From Candidatus Fusicatenibacter intestinigallinarum (lineage in GTDB: Bacteria; Bacillota; Clostridia; Lachnospirales; Lachnospiraceae), in the NCBI GenBank assembly GCA_019119555.1, contig DWWU01000011.1, forward strand, positions 1-60,917: a stretch of DNA of 60,917 nt, given 5' to 3'. The notes beneath the pieces are model-generated. The model did no database searches. It was not told where the DNA came from and saw nothing but the letters and a program-made list of their open reading frames with translations. The position numbers were made by a program, and so were the translations under genes. Within the stretch, counting starts at the first letter, position 1; every line of letters begins with the position of its first letter. This document shows, piece by piece, positions 51,386 to 60,533 of the stretch.

Positions 51386-52085
51386 ACCACAGATACTGAT
51401 TGTAGAAGATGATGCGGCGGTCAGCAATCTGATCGCGACGACGCTGGAGCTCCAGAATTACCAGTACCGGAAAGCAGCGAACGGAGCGGCTGCGGTGATG
51501 GAGGCCCTGTCTTACCGCCCGGACGTCATGCTGCTGGATCTGGGACTGCCGGACGCGGACGGCGTGGAGATTATCCGGAAGATACGTTCCTGGAGCAGCA
51601 TGCCGATCATTGTTGTGTCCGCCAGAAGCGAGGATGCGGATAAGGTGGAGGCGCTCGATGCTGGGGCGGATGATTACCTGACAAAACCGTTTTCCATAGA
51701 TGAGCTGCTTGCCCGGCTGCGGGTGGCCCTGCGCAGAGTGCGGTCCGACGGGCAGAAGACCGGAGAGGAATCCAGCGTCTATCAGAATGGAGACCTGAAA
51801 ATTGATTATGCGGCCGGATGTGTGTTTGTCGGGGAGAAGGAAGTGCATCTGACGCCGATCGAGTACAGGCTGCTCTGCCTGCTGGCAAGAAATACGGGAA
51901 AGGTGCTGACCCATAACTTTATCATCAGGGAAATCTGGGGCAGCGGATATACCGCTTCGGATACTTCGTCGCTCTGGGTGTTTATGGCGACGCTGCGGAA
52001 GAAGATTGAGACGGACCCGGCGCATCCCAGATATATTAAGACGCATATCGGCGTGGGCTACCGGATGCTTCGGGTGGAAAAGTAG
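51378..52085 (+). CDS. kdpE: KdpE family response regulator
   Basis: 235 residues: a receiver domain with phospho-acceptor D54 in VMLLDLGLPD, acidic pocket E10-D11-D12 and K103 in the YLTKPF motif, and an OmpR/PhoB winged helix (about 132-232; LTPIEYRLLCLLARNTGKVL, then RKKIETDPAHPRYIKTHIGV, GYRM). It is partner to KdpD, co-translated through an 8-bp overlap. It likely binds the TTAAGAT repeats upstream of kdpD. Confidence 0.94.
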   Translation: MNKPQILIVEDDAAVSNLIATTLELQNYQYRKAANGAAAVMEALSYRPDVMLLDLGLPDADGVEIIRKIRSWSSMPIIVVSARSEDADKVEALDAGADDYLTKPFSIDELLARLRVALRRVRSDGQKTGEESSVYQNGDLKIDYAAGCVFVGEKEVHLTPIEYRLLCLLARNTGKVLTHNFIIREIWGSGYTASDTSSLWVFMATLRKKIETDPAHPRYIKTHIGVGYRMLRVEK

Positions 52086-52150
52086 AAAAGCAGAAACCGC
52101 CTGTGAGCATCCGGCTCACTGACAGGGATCGCTTCTGAGAGGAAAAAGAC

Positions 52151-52182
52151 AAAGCCCGCGGAGACTTCTGTCCGCGGGCTTT
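52151..52182. terminator. Bidirectional terminator between kdpE and the sirohaem reductase gene
   Basis: AAAGCCCGCGGA-gacttctg-TCCGCGGGCTTT. Confidence 0.9.
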
Positions 52183-52202
52183 GCCTGTGGGTGTAACGGA
52201 AA

Positions 52203-53741
52203 TCAGCTGCTGTATTTTGCGGCAAGGGCAGCGAAGGCTTCCTGGTGCACCGGATACCAGGTCTCGAAAGTTCCGGCGTCGGCCTGGATAGTACGGCCAA
52301 GCTCGGCCAGAAATTCCGGGATCCGGTCGGCTAAAAGGACGGCGCCGGCTTCGCCGAGCCGTGCGTCGGATAAGGTCTCGCATCCGTTGACAAACAGACG
52401 GAAGGCGGGCCGGATTTGCCCGTCCACTTTCTTTGCCTGTCCCATGAATCCCAGGGAGCCGACCTGATGGCTTCCGCAGCTGGAAGGACAGCCGGAAATA
52501 TGGATCTTCGGGAGCACGCCGTCCGCGAAATTTTCTTCCCGGATGCGGCAGATACAATCCTTCAGAAGTCCCTGGGAATCCTGAATGCCATGCTGGCAGA
52601 TGGAGGCGCCGATGCAGCTGACACTGGTCTCGAACAGGGTTTCTGCGCCGTCGTTTGTTGCCTTGAGTACAGCGGGTACTTCGCTGGCTTTCAGATTGAT
52701 GACATAGAGGGTTCCGTCCGGTGCGAGGCGTACCTGTGTGTCGTCCATATCTTTGATCGTCTCATAGAGCGCCGCAGGTTTTTCCGGCGGAAGACATCCG
52801 CCGATCGGATGGTAGGACACGGTATAGAGCCCCGGCTGTTTCTGCTCGTGGATCCGCTTTCCGGAGATGGTTCCGTCTCCCTCTTTCTGGTATTCGTCCG
52901 CCCACGGAATCGGCCAGGGGGCCTCTTCTGCCCTGGCTTTTTCGAGAAATTCCATGAAATGGGTCCGGATGCCCTCCTCGCCCAGGGTATTCTGCAGATA
53001 ACGGGTGCGGGCTTTGGCGCGGGATTCATAGTTTCCGTATGCGGTAAACAGGCGGATCATCGCGCTGACGTATAAGGTGACTTCTTCCGGAGCCGCGCCG
53101 TCTGTGATGTGGACGCCCAGCAGAGGATTCGGTCCCAGGCCGCCGGCGCAGTATATGGAGAAGGTGCCGTCTTCCCTGGCGATAAAACCGAGATCGCGGA
53201 AGGTGGCATGGGTCTCATTGGACGGAGTATTGGAAAATCCCACTTTCAGTTTCCGCGGCATATGAAGCGAAGGGATCTGCGTGAGCAGATAATCGCCCAC
53301 CGTCTGCACATAAGGCATAACGTCAAAGGTTTCCCCTTTTTCCACGCCGGAGAGCGGGCTTGCCATAACGTTTCTGGGATTGTCTCCGCCGCCGCCCCTG
53401 GTGATGATGCCGGCTTCCAGGGCGTTCCGCATCATGGATGCGGCGGATCTGGCGGAAAGGTTGTGTGCCTGAATGGTCTGGCAGGTGGTGATCTTGAGAA
53501 GGCTGATGGATTTCTCTTTTACTTCGTCCGCCAGAAACTTCAGAAGTTCCTTTGTCAGACATCCGCCCGGAAGGCGAAGCCGGAGCATCAGGCCCGCATT
53601 CTTCTGTGCATAGCTTCCGAATCCTCCGGAGATTCCTTTGAAAGTCTGGCGGTCCAGAGCTCCCGCTTCAAACGCAAGCGCCTGCTTTTCGTATTCGTCG
53701 ATCTCCCGGCGAAACTGATCTTTTAATTCCTGTGAAATCAT
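52203..53741 (-). CDS. Nitrite/sulfite reductase (sirohaem, 4Fe-4S)
   Basis: 512 residues with two ferredoxin-like half-domains (FGSYAQKNAGLMLRLRLPGG and QKQPGLYTVSYHPIGG) and the two Cys pairs of the shared sirohaem-4Fe-4S site: C376/C382 (CIGASIC) and C418/C422 (CPSSC). The conserved RGGGGDNPRNV and GFSNTPSNETHATFRDLGF segments are present. It would reduce nitrite or sulfite using ferredoxin. It is a stand-alone gene with no sirohaem-synthesis or transporter genes next to it, so the substrate is uncertain. Confidence 0.9.
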   Translation of the reverse strand: MISQELKDQFRREIDEYEKQALAFEAGALDRQTFKGISGGFGSYAQKNAGLMLRLRLPGGCLTKELLKFLADEVKEKSISLLKITTCQTIQAHNLSARSAASMMRNALEAGIITRGGGGDNPRNVMASPLSGVEKGETFDVMPYVQTVGDYLLTQIPSLHMPRKLKVGFSNTPSNETHATFRDLGFIAREDGTFSIYCAGGLGPNPLLGVHITDGAAPEEVTLYVSAMIRLFTAYGNYESRAKARTRYLQNTLGEEGIRTHFMEFLEKARAEEAPWPIPWADEYQKEGDGTISGKRIHEQKQPGLYTVSYHPIGGCLPPEKPAALYETIKDMDDTQVRLAPDGTLYVINLKASEVPAVLKATNDGAETLFETSVSCIGASICQHGIQDSQGLLKDCICRIREENFADGVLPKIHISGCPSSCGSHQVGSLGFMGQAKKVDGQIRPAFRLFVNGCETLSDARLGEAGAVLLADRIPEFLAELGRTIQADAGTFETWYPVHQEAFAALAAKYSS

Positions 53742-53841
53742 TGCGTATCTCCTTTTTCTGAAATGTATCCTTAGATATGTATAGTATATGGGAAACAGAG
53801 TGGAATTACAAGGGCGGATATCCGCAGGCGGTGCCTTTTCC

Positions 53842-53919
53842 GTAACAGTTCAGCCGGCTAACTGTACCCGTTTTCCTGCGGTCTGCGCAGCAAATGTACA
53901 GACCTGGACGAACGGTAAC
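53842..53919 (+). repeat. RPT lacking module B
   Basis: GTAACAGTTCAGCCGGCTAA and a C hairpin (GGTCTGCGCA GCAAA TGTACAGACC), ending GACGAACGGTAAC. Module B is deleted. Confidence 0.8.
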
Positions 53920-54020
53920 GGGATCTGTTCCGGTCCGGCGCGCGGTGTTTACAACAGTCGCTGTTTCGTGTATGATAAACGGGACAGCTGTTCAGAGGAC
54001 GGAACTGCTGCCGGACGACT

Positions 54021-54120
54021 GCCTGCAGGAACTATGCTTTCATACAGTCTGTGCGTGAAAGCATGTGACAGTTCAACTGGCTGAGTGGTTATGAATGCAC
54101 AGACCTGACCGAATGGTAAC
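54021..54120 (+). repeat. RPT module C with a module A nested in its loop
   Basis: The C hairpin arm CAGTCTGTGCGTGAA is interrupted by GTGACAGTTCAACTGGCTGA with GTGGTTAT (54065-54092). It then resumes as GAATGCACAGACCTGACC and ends AATGGTAAC. Confidence 0.8.
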
Positions 54121-54207
54121 GTGAATCCTGCCGCGGCAGGGAAAGGGAGATGCTGAACTGCCGCAGAAAGAAATATGGGAAAAACAGAGCAAAGGAGTAT
54201 TGTGTCT

Positions 54208-55167
54208 ATGAAATGGAAGAAATTTACACTGAAAACACGGGCGGAAGTGGAAGATATCGTTATTGCCACTCTTGCGGACGTGGGCGTGCAGGGCGTGGAG
54301 ATTGAGGACAAACAGCCCCTGACGGAATATGACAAGCAGCAGATGTTTGTGGATATTCTGCCGGATATGCCCGATGACGACGGAGTTGCTTACCTGAATT
54401 TTTATCTGGAGCCGGAGGAGGACAAGGAGAAGATTCTGGCGGATGTGCGGGAGGCTCTGGAGGAACTGCGGGAGTTTATGGATCTCGGAGAGTGTACGAT
54501 CATGGAATCCGAGACCGAGGACAAAGACTGGATCAACAACTGGAAGACGTACTTTAAGCAGTTCTATGTGGACGATATTCTGATCATCCCTTCCTGGGAG
54601 GAAGTAAAGGAAAAGGACCGGGATAAGATGGTAATCCATATCGATCCCGGCACGGCCTTTGGCACCGGTATGCATGAGACGACGCAGCTGTGTATCCGTC
54701 AGCTGAAAAAATATGTGACGCCGGGCACGGAACTGCTGGACGTAGGCACTGGCAGCGGAATTCTGTCGATCATTGCTCTGAAGCTGGGAGCTGCTCACGC
54801 GGTGGGAACAGATCTGGATCCCTGTGCGGTTCCCGCCGTGGAGGAGAACAAAGAGGCAAACCAGATTCCGGCGGATGCGTTTGACATGATGATCGGAAAT
54901 ATTATTGATGATAAAAAGATACAGGATGCGGCAGGGTATGAAAAATATGATATTGTGACGGCGAATATTCTGGCGGATGTGCTGGTGCCGCTGACTCCGG
55001 TGATTGTGCATCAGCTGAAGCCGGGCGGAATCTATATCACTTCCGGCATTCTGGATGTGAAAGAAGAAGTGGTAAAGGAAGCGGTGACAGCCGCTGGTCT
55101 TGTGCTTGTGGAAGTGACGCGTCAGGGAGAGTGGGTGTCCGTAACTGCTCGGAAACCTGAACGGTAA
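54208..55167 (+). CDS. prmA: Ribosomal protein L11 methyltransferase
   Basis: The start MKWKKFTLKTRAEVEDIVIA at 54208 follows AAAGGAG. 319 residues: an N-terminal L11-recognition domain (1-100) and a Rossmann methyltransferase with IDPGTAFGTGMHETTQLCI, ELLDVGTGSGILSIIALKLG (SAM motif I) and YDIVTANILADVLVPL (the NxxA motif). It trimethylates L11 lysines. The end of the gene (ACCTGAACGGTAA) coincides with a half RPT A motif. It is followed by the rsmE gene after an RPT-filled gap. Confidence 0.95.
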   Translation: MKWKKFTLKTRAEVEDIVIATLADVGVQGVEIEDKQPLTEYDKQQMFVDILPDMPDDDGVAYLNFYLEPEEDKEKILADVREALEELREFMDLGECTIMESETEDKDWINNWKTYFKQFYVDDILIIPSWEEVKEKDRDKMVIHIDPGTAFGTGMHETTQLCIRQLKKYVTPGTELLDVGTGSGILSIIALKLGAAHAVGTDLDPCAVPAVEENKEANQIPADAFDMMIGNIIDDKKIQDAAGYEKYDIVTANILADVLVPLTPVIVHQLKPGGIYITSGILDVKEEVVKEAVTAAGLVLVEVTRQGEWVSVTARKPER

Positions 55168-55170
55168 TGC

Positions 55171-55260
55171 CAGGTCTTCGGATCAGCCGGCTGAACCGTT
55201 GCCCCGCTTGTAACAGTTCAGCCAGCGGAACTGTTACGGCATCCGGCCATTGAAAATCCG
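55171..55260 (+). repeat. RPT cluster: diverged A, then A plus half B
   Basis: The first unit ends CAGCCGGCTGAACCGTTGCC (to 55203). Then GTAACAGTTCAGCCAGCGGA and ACTGTTAC, GGCATCCGGCCATTGAAAAT run to 55260. Confidence 0.85.
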
Positions 55261-55325
55261 GTTGAAATGTTCCTGGATTGCAGATATAATATGTTCTGTT
55301 ATAGAAGAAATTCCGGAGGAGAGCC

Positions 55326-56066
55326 ATGTATCGATTTTTTGTGGAAGAGCATCAGATAGATCCTGATCGGATTCATATCACGGGAAGCGATGTGAATCAC
55401 ATCAGAAATGTTCTGCGTATGAAACCGGGGGAGGAGATCCTTGTCAGCGCCCAGGGAAATCTGGAATACAGATGCCGGATCGAGGCGCTGGAGGAAGAGA
55501 AAGTGACGGCAGAGATTCTTTATGCGATGGAAAGCGAGCTGGAGCTTCCTTCCCGGATTTATCTGTTTCAGGGGCTGCCCAAAGGGGATAAGATGGAATT
55601 TATCATCCAGAAGACCGTGGAGCTTGGCGTTCACGAGATTATTCCTGTGGCTTCCCGACGCTGCGTCGTAAAACTGGATGAAAAGAAGGCGAAAAATAAG
55701 ACGGCGAGATGGCAGGGAATCTCCGAGAGCGCTGCCAAGCAGTCAAAACGGATGATTGTTCCGAAGGTGCATCCGGTGATGAAATTCGGGGATGCGCTGG
55801 AGTACGCCCGGTCTCTGGATCTGGTTCTGATTCCCTACGAGCGGGCGAAAGGAATGAGATATACCAAAGAATTGTTTGCGTCCATCCGTCCCGGCCAGTC
55901 TGTGGGTATTTTTATCGGCCCGGAGGGCGGGTTCGAGCAGGCGGAGGTGGAGCAGGCGGTGGAAACGGGAGCTGTGCCGGTTACACTGGGAAAGAGGATT
56001 CTGAGAACGGAAACGGCGGGAATGACGGTACTCTCGATTCTGATGTATCTGATGGAGGAAGACTGA
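55326..56066 (+). CDS. rsmE: 16S rRNA (uracil(1498)-N(3))-methyltransferase
   Basis: 246 residues of the SPOUT/RsmE family: an N-terminal PUA-like domain (1-75, HIRNVLRMKPGEEILVSAQG) and a knotted methyltransferase (LFQGLPKGDKMEFIIQKTVE, then LGVHEIIPV, SAAKQSKRMIVPKV, VGIFIGPEGGFEQAEVEQA and LGKRILRTETAGMTVLSIL). The GPEGG and LRTETA motifs form the trefoil knot that binds SAM. GGAGGAGA precedes the start. It is 1 bp upstream of the cysteine desulfurase gene, so the two are co-transcribed. Confidence 0.95.
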   Translation: MYRFFVEEHQIDPDRIHITGSDVNHIRNVLRMKPGEEILVSAQGNLEYRCRIEALEEEKVTAEILYAMESELELPSRIYLFQGLPKGDKMEFIIQKTVELGVHEIIPVASRRCVVKLDEKKAKNKTARWQGISESAAKQSKRMIVPKVHPVMKFGDALEYARSLDLVLIPYERAKGMRYTKELFASIRPGQSVGIFIGPEGGFEQAEVEQAVETGAVPVTLGKRILRTETAGMTVLSILMYLMEED

Positions 56067-56067
56067 A

Positions 56068-57222
56068 ATGGAAATATATCTGGACAATTCGGCGACAACG
56101 CGGGCATACCCGGAGGTTGCCCGGCTGGTGACAAAGCTGATGCTGGAAGATTATGGGAATCCGTCTGCGCTGCACCAGAAAGGAATCGATGCGGAGCAGT
56201 ATCTGCGTCAGGCCAGGGAGACGATGGCCAGGATTCTCAAGGCGCAGGAAAAAGAAATCTATTTTACCTCCGGCGGCACAGAGTCCAACAACTGGGCGCT
56301 GGTGGGCACTGCGCTGGGGATGCAGAGAAAAGGGAAGCATATCGTCACGACACAGATTGAACATCCGGCGGTGCAGGCGCCTGTGACTTTCCTGGAAGAG
56401 ATGGGATTTACCGTCACCCGCCTCGGCGTCGACCGGGAGGGTATGGTAGATCCGGACGAACTGGAGCAGGCGATTACACCCGAGACCATTCTGGTGTCTG
56501 TGATGTTCGTCAATAATGAGATCGGAACCGTAGAGCCGATTGCGGAGCTTGGAGAGCGGATCAAGAAAAAAAATCCCGACACGGTCTTTCATGTGGATGC
56601 GATCCAGGCCTTTGGTAAATTCAGGATCCATCCGTCGAAAATGAAGATTGACCTGATGTCGGTCAGCGGCCATAAGTTTCACGGGCCCAAGGGAATCGGC
56701 ATGCTGTACGTCAGGGAGAAAACGAAGATCCGCCCGCTGATCCTGGGAGGCGGACAGCAGAACGGCATGCGTTCCGGCACGGACAATGTGCCGGGGGCGG
56801 CGGGAATGGCGCTGGCCGCAGAAATGGTTTACGGGAAGCTGGACGAATACCGGGCGCATATGTACCGGATCCGTGAGCGCCTGACCGATGGCTTAAAGAA
56901 GATGGAAAATGTAACGATCCACGGAAAATCCGGAGAGGATGGGGCGCCCCAGATTGTCAACGCGTCCTTTCTCGGGGTGCGCAGCGAGGTGCTGCTCCAC
57001 ACCTTGGAAAGTGAAGGAATCTATGTCTCCGCAGGATCCGCATGCTCTTCTCATAAACGGGCGGGAAGCCCGACGCTGACGGCGATCGGCGCGTCGAAAG
57101 CGGAACGGGAATCCTCGGTGCGTTTCAGTTTCTGTGAGACGACCACGGAGGAGGAGATCGATAAGACGCTGGAGGTGCTGAACCGGACCGTTCCGATGCT
57201 CAGAAAGTTTACAAGGAAGTAA
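56068..57222 (+). CDS. Cysteine desulfurase (NifS/IscS-like)
   Basis: 384 residues. PLP Lys K203 is in SVSGHKFHGPKGIG, IEHPAVQAP lies near the cofactor, and sulfur-carrying C326 is in VSAGSACSSHKRAGS. The start IYLDNSATTRAYPEV is typical. It extracts sulfur from cysteine. Since thiI lies 99 bp downstream, the likely use is 4-thiouridine and thiazole synthesis, the nifZ/iscS-thiI pairing known in Firmicutes. The Cys loop is of the long group I type. Confidence 0.93.
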   Translation: MEIYLDNSATTRAYPEVARLVTKLMLEDYGNPSALHQKGIDAEQYLRQARETMARILKAQEKEIYFTSGGTESNNWALVGTALGMQRKGKHIVTTQIEHPAVQAPVTFLEEMGFTVTRLGVDREGMVDPDELEQAITPETILVSVMFVNNEIGTVEPIAELGERIKKKNPDTVFHVDAIQAFGKFRIHPSKMKIDLMSVSGHKFHGPKGIGMLYVREKTKIRPLILGGGQQNGMRSGTDNVPGAAGMALAAEMVYGKLDEYRAHMYRIRERLTDGLKKMENVTIHGKSGEDGAPQIVNASFLGVRSEVLLHTLESEGIYVSAGSACSSHKRAGSPTLTAIGASKAERESSVRFSFCETTTEEEIDKTLEVLNRTVPMLRKFTRK

Positions 57223-57251
57223 GGTATCGGGAAAAACGGTGCGGCAAAAAG

Positions 57252-57279
57252 ATAACCGTTCAGATGGCTGAACGGTTGC
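57252..57279. repeat. RPT module A between the cysteine desulfurase gene and thiI
   Basis: ATAACCGTTCAGATGGCTGA, then ACGGTTGC. Confidence 0.85.
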
Positions 57280-57321
57280 GCAAAACGCTGACGCAGAGAG
57301 TGTGTCGGGAAGGAGGAAAAC

Positions 57322-58500
57322 ATGTTTAAGGCATTTCTGATCAAATATGCCGAGATCGGAATCAAAGGAAAGAACCGTCATATTTTTGAGGAAGCCCTCT
57401 GCCGTCAGATGAGACATGCGCTGGCGGACGTGGAAGGAGATTTTTCCGTGACACGTGAGATGGGAAGAATCTATGTCCGCACGGAAGGCGCGTTTGATTA
57501 TGACGGCGCCGTGGAGGCATTGAAGAGGGTCTTTGGAATCGCCGGAATCTGTCCGGTAGTAATCGTGGAGGACACGGGATTCGAGGATCTGTCAAAAGCC
57601 GTGGTGGAGTATGTGAAGGAGGTATACGGAGACGAAGAAAAGACCTTCAAAGTATGCGCCCGCCGGGCAAAGAAAACATACCCGATGAGTTCCATGGAAC
57701 TGAACAGCGAGCTGGGCGGCAGGATTCTGCAGGCCTGCCCGAATATGAAAGTGGACGTCCACACGCCGGACGTATATCTGAACGTGGAAATCCGACAGAA
57801 TATTTATCTGTACTCCGAGACGATTCCGGGGCCCGGAGGAATGCCGGTGGGAACCAACGGCCAGGCGATGCTCCTGCTCTCCGGAGGAATTGACAGTCCG
57901 GTGGCCGGATATATGATTGCGAAGCGGGGTGTGAAGATCGACGCGGTTTATTTCCATGCGCCGCCGTATACCAGCGAGCGGGCAAAACAGAAAGTTGTGG
58001 ACCTGGCACGGCTGGTTGCACGCTACAGCGGGCCGATCCGGCTGCATGTGGTCAATTTTACGGAGATTCAGTTGTATATTTATGAAAAATGTCCCCATGA
58101 TGAGCTGACGATCATCATGCGCCGCTATATGATGAAGCTGGCGGAGATGTTTGCGAGACAGGACGGCTGTCTGGGCCTGATCACTGGCGAGAGCATCGGA
58201 CAGGTGGCAAGCCAGACGATGCACAGCCTTGCGGTGACCAATGAAGTCTGCACCATGCCGGTGTTCCGTCCTCTGATCGGTTTTGATAAGCAGGAGATCG
58301 TGGATATTTCCGAGAAAATCGGAACGTATGAAACATCCGTGCTTCCCTACGAGGACTGCTGTACGATTTTCGTCGCAAAGCATCCGGTGACGAAGCCGAA
58401 TCTGAATATTATCCGACGCTCGGAAACCCATCTGGCAGACAAAATCGACGAGATGATGGAGACTGCATTCCGGACGGCGGAACTGATTGAAATCTCCTGA
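57322..58500 (+). CDS. thiI: tRNA 4-thiouridine synthase
   Basis: 392 residues: an N-terminal ferredoxin-like and THUMP region (1-165, LIKYAEIGIKGKNRHIFEEA, then VYLNVEIRQNIYLYSE) and a PP-loop ATPase with LLLSGGIDSPVAGYM (about 182-196). GESIGQVASQTMHSL and YEDCCTIFV follow later. The C-terminal rhodanese domain of E. coli ThiI is absent, as in most Gram-positives, so sulfur comes from the desulfurase by another route. GGAGGAAAAC precedes the ATG. Confidence 0.95.
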   Translation: MFKAFLIKYAEIGIKGKNRHIFEEALCRQMRHALADVEGDFSVTREMGRIYVRTEGAFDYDGAVEALKRVFGIAGICPVVIVEDTGFEDLSKAVVEYVKEVYGDEEKTFKVCARRAKKTYPMSSMELNSELGGRILQACPNMKVDVHTPDVYLNVEIRQNIYLYSETIPGPGGMPVGTNGQAMLLLSGGIDSPVAGYMIAKRGVKIDAVYFHAPPYTSERAKQKVVDLARLVARYSGPIRLHVVNFTEIQLYIYEKCPHDELTIIMRRYMMKLAEMFARQDGCLGLITGESIGQVASQTMHSLAVTNEVCTMPVFRPLIGFDKQEIVDISEKIGTYETSVLPYEDCCTIFVAKHPVTKPNLNIIRRSETHLADKIDEMMETAFRTAELIEIS

Positions 58501-58524
58501 GGCACAGTTCCATGTGATAAAAAA

Positions 58525-58559
58525 CAAGGAACCTGTCGGCGCGGCCGGCAGGTTCCTTA
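58525..58559 (+). terminator. thiI terminator
   Basis: AAGGAACCTG-tCGGCGcGGCCGg-CAGGTTCCTT. Confidence 0.85.
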
Positions 58560-58616
58560 AAAACTTTCATGATTCATTTTTGTTTGTCGTTTGTCTCAGC
58601 GGTCAGTCAGACGGGT

Positions 58617-58850
58617 TTAAACCAGATACGGATTCAGAACGGATAATACGTTCTCCAGATCAGAACCGTCGGTATGGATGTTCAGGTCGATCGGTTTGGA
58701 CAGATCCAGACTGAAAATGCCCATGATGGATTTTGCGTCGATTACGTATCTTCCGGATACCAGATCGAAATCAAAATCAAATTTGGAGATGTCATTAACA
58801 AAGGATTTTACTTTGTCAATGGAGTTAAGTGAAATCTGTACTGTTTTCAT
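58617..58850 (-). CDS. HPr-like protein without the phospho-histidine
   Basis: 77 residues aligned end to end with HPr: KTVQISLNSIDKVKSFVNDI, then SGRYVIDAKSIMGIFSLDLS and LENVLSVLNPYLV. The usual GLHARPA segment with His-15 is replaced by a stretch around I11-D12-K13 with no His, so it cannot take part in PTS phosphorelay. The regulatory Ser is kept (S41 in KSIMG, the HPr Ser-46 position). This fits a Crh-like or other catabolite-control role. It stands alone; AGGGAGGATTT precedes the start. Confidence 0.82.
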   Translation of the reverse strand: MKTVQISLNSIDKVKSFVNDISKFDFDFDLVSGRYVIDAKSIMGIFSLDLSKPIDLNIHTDGSDLENVLSVLNPYLV

Positions 58851-59034
58851 TGTGAAATCCTCCCTATAGCTTTATGAATGATATTTCAATACCTTCATTT
58901 AACAGTTTTATCTTACCGTCTACAGATAGAAAAGTCAATACGAAAACCTACAAAGATACGGCGGATTATTTGGCAAAATAGATAATGATGTACATGGAAA
59001 AAATGCAGGGAAACCAGTTTTGAAAGGAAAAGTC

Positions 59035-60381
59035 ATGAAAAAAGAGGAAAAGAAAAAAGCGGCGCTGCACAACCTGGGCTGCAAGGTAAACGCCTACGAG
59101 CTGGAGGCAATCCAGCAGATGCTGGAGCAGAAGGGCTATGAGATCGTGCCCTTTGCGCCGGGAGCGGACGTATATATTATCAATACCTGCACGGTGACCA
59201 ATATTGCAGACAGAAAATCGCGTCAGATGCTTCACCGGGCGAAAAAGATGAATCCGGATGCCGTGGTTGTGGCCTGTGGCTGCTATGTCCAGGCGGCCGG
59301 CGGAAAGCTGGAGGAGGATGAAGCGGTCGATCTGATTATCGGAAACAACAGGAAAAAGGAGATTCCGGAGATCCTCGACGAGTATTTCCGGGAGAGGGAA
59401 GAAGGAAAGGCGGCGGAAGGCGTCTGGATGAGCGATATGACTCATAACAGAGAATATGAATCGCTCTCCATAAGCCGCACGGAGGAACATACCCGCGCAT
59501 TCATCAAAGTGCAGGACGGGTGCAACCAGTTCTGTACCTACTGCATCATTCCCTATGCCCGGGGGCGGGTACGCAGCCGCCGTCCGGAGGATGTGCTGGA
59601 AGAGGTGCGCCGCCTTGCCGAAGCCGGGTGTAAGGAAATCGTGCTCACAGGCATTCACCTCAGCTCCTATGGCGTGGATCTGGAAGAGGGACAGAATCTG
59701 CTGACACTGATTCGGACGGTCCATCCGGTGGAAGGTATCCGGAGGATCCGCCTCGGTTCCCTGGAACCGGGGATTGTTACCGAAGAATTTGCCGAAGGCA
59801 TCGCTGCCCTTGAGAAGGTCTGCCCGCATTTTCATCTGTCTCTGCAGAGCGGGTGCGATACGGTGCTTCAGCGGATGAACCGGCGTTACGGTTCCGGAGA
59901 ATATATGGAAAAATGCGATCTGCTTCGCCGGGTGTACGACCGTCCGGCGCTGACCACGGATGTGATCGTGGGATTTCCGGGGGAGACAGAGGAGGAATTT
60001 GAGGCTTCCCGGAGGTTTGTGGAGCAGGTACGCTTTTTCGAGACGCATATTTTCAAGTATTCCAGACGTGAGGGCACCCGGGCGGCGGCGATGCCGGGTC
60101 AGATCAGTGAACAGGAAAAGGCCAGGCGGAGCCATATTCTGCTGGAACTGGACGCAGACCGGCGGAGAGAATATATGGAAGGGTTCCTCGGAGAAGAAAA
60201 GGAAGTGCTGTTCGAGGAAAAAATTCTGCTGGACGGCCGGGAATACTGGGCCGGCCACACCCGCGAGTATCTGAAAGTCGTTGTGCCTCACAGGGGAGAG
60301 ACGTATGAAAACCGGATGGCGGCGGTAAAACTCGTGAAGATTCACGGGGAGGACTGTGTGCTCGGGGAACTTCCGTTTTGA
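59035..60381 (+). CDS. mtaB: tRNA (t6A37) methylthiotransferase MtaB
   Basis: The start MKKEEKKKAALHNLGCKVNA at 59035 follows AAAGGAAAAG. 448 residues: an N-terminal MTTase domain with C16 (NLGCKVNAYE), NTCTVTNIADRKSRQM and VACGCYVQ, a radical-SAM domain with CNQFCTYCIIPYARGRVRSR, FHLSLQSGCDTVLQRMNR and TTDVIVGFPGETEEEF, and a C-terminal TRAM-like end. It converts t6A to ms2t6A at position 37 of tRNA using two 4Fe-4S clusters. The start GCKVN assigns it to MtaB (YqeV) rather than MiaB. Confidence 0.95.
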   Translation: MKKEEKKKAALHNLGCKVNAYELEAIQQMLEQKGYEIVPFAPGADVYIINTCTVTNIADRKSRQMLHRAKKMNPDAVVVACGCYVQAAGGKLEEDEAVDLIIGNNRKKEIPEILDEYFREREEGKAAEGVWMSDMTHNREYESLSISRTEEHTRAFIKVQDGCNQFCTYCIIPYARGRVRSRRPEDVLEEVRRLAEAGCKEIVLTGIHLSSYGVDLEEGQNLLTLIRTVHPVEGIRRIRLGSLEPGIVTEEFAEGIAALEKVCPHFHLSLQSGCDTVLQRMNRRYGSGEYMEKCDLLRRVYDRPALTTDVIVGFPGETEEEFEASRRFVEQVRFFETHIFKYSRREGTRAAAMPGQISEQEKARRSHILLELDADRRREYMEGFLGEEKEVLFEEKILLDGREYWAGHTREYLKVVVPHRGETYENRMAAVKLVKIHGEDCVLGELPF

Positions 60382-60533
60382 AGGAATGTTCCCCGCCGGT
60401 TGCGGAAAAACGGCTGACCGGCCGCCGAAAACAGGGGAATCCGGGGAAAATATGGAGAGAAATGAAAGTTGCTGCAGAAGACTTGTAAATTCAAAAAAAC
60501 AGATATCAGATATTAATTTATGGGATTACGCGG

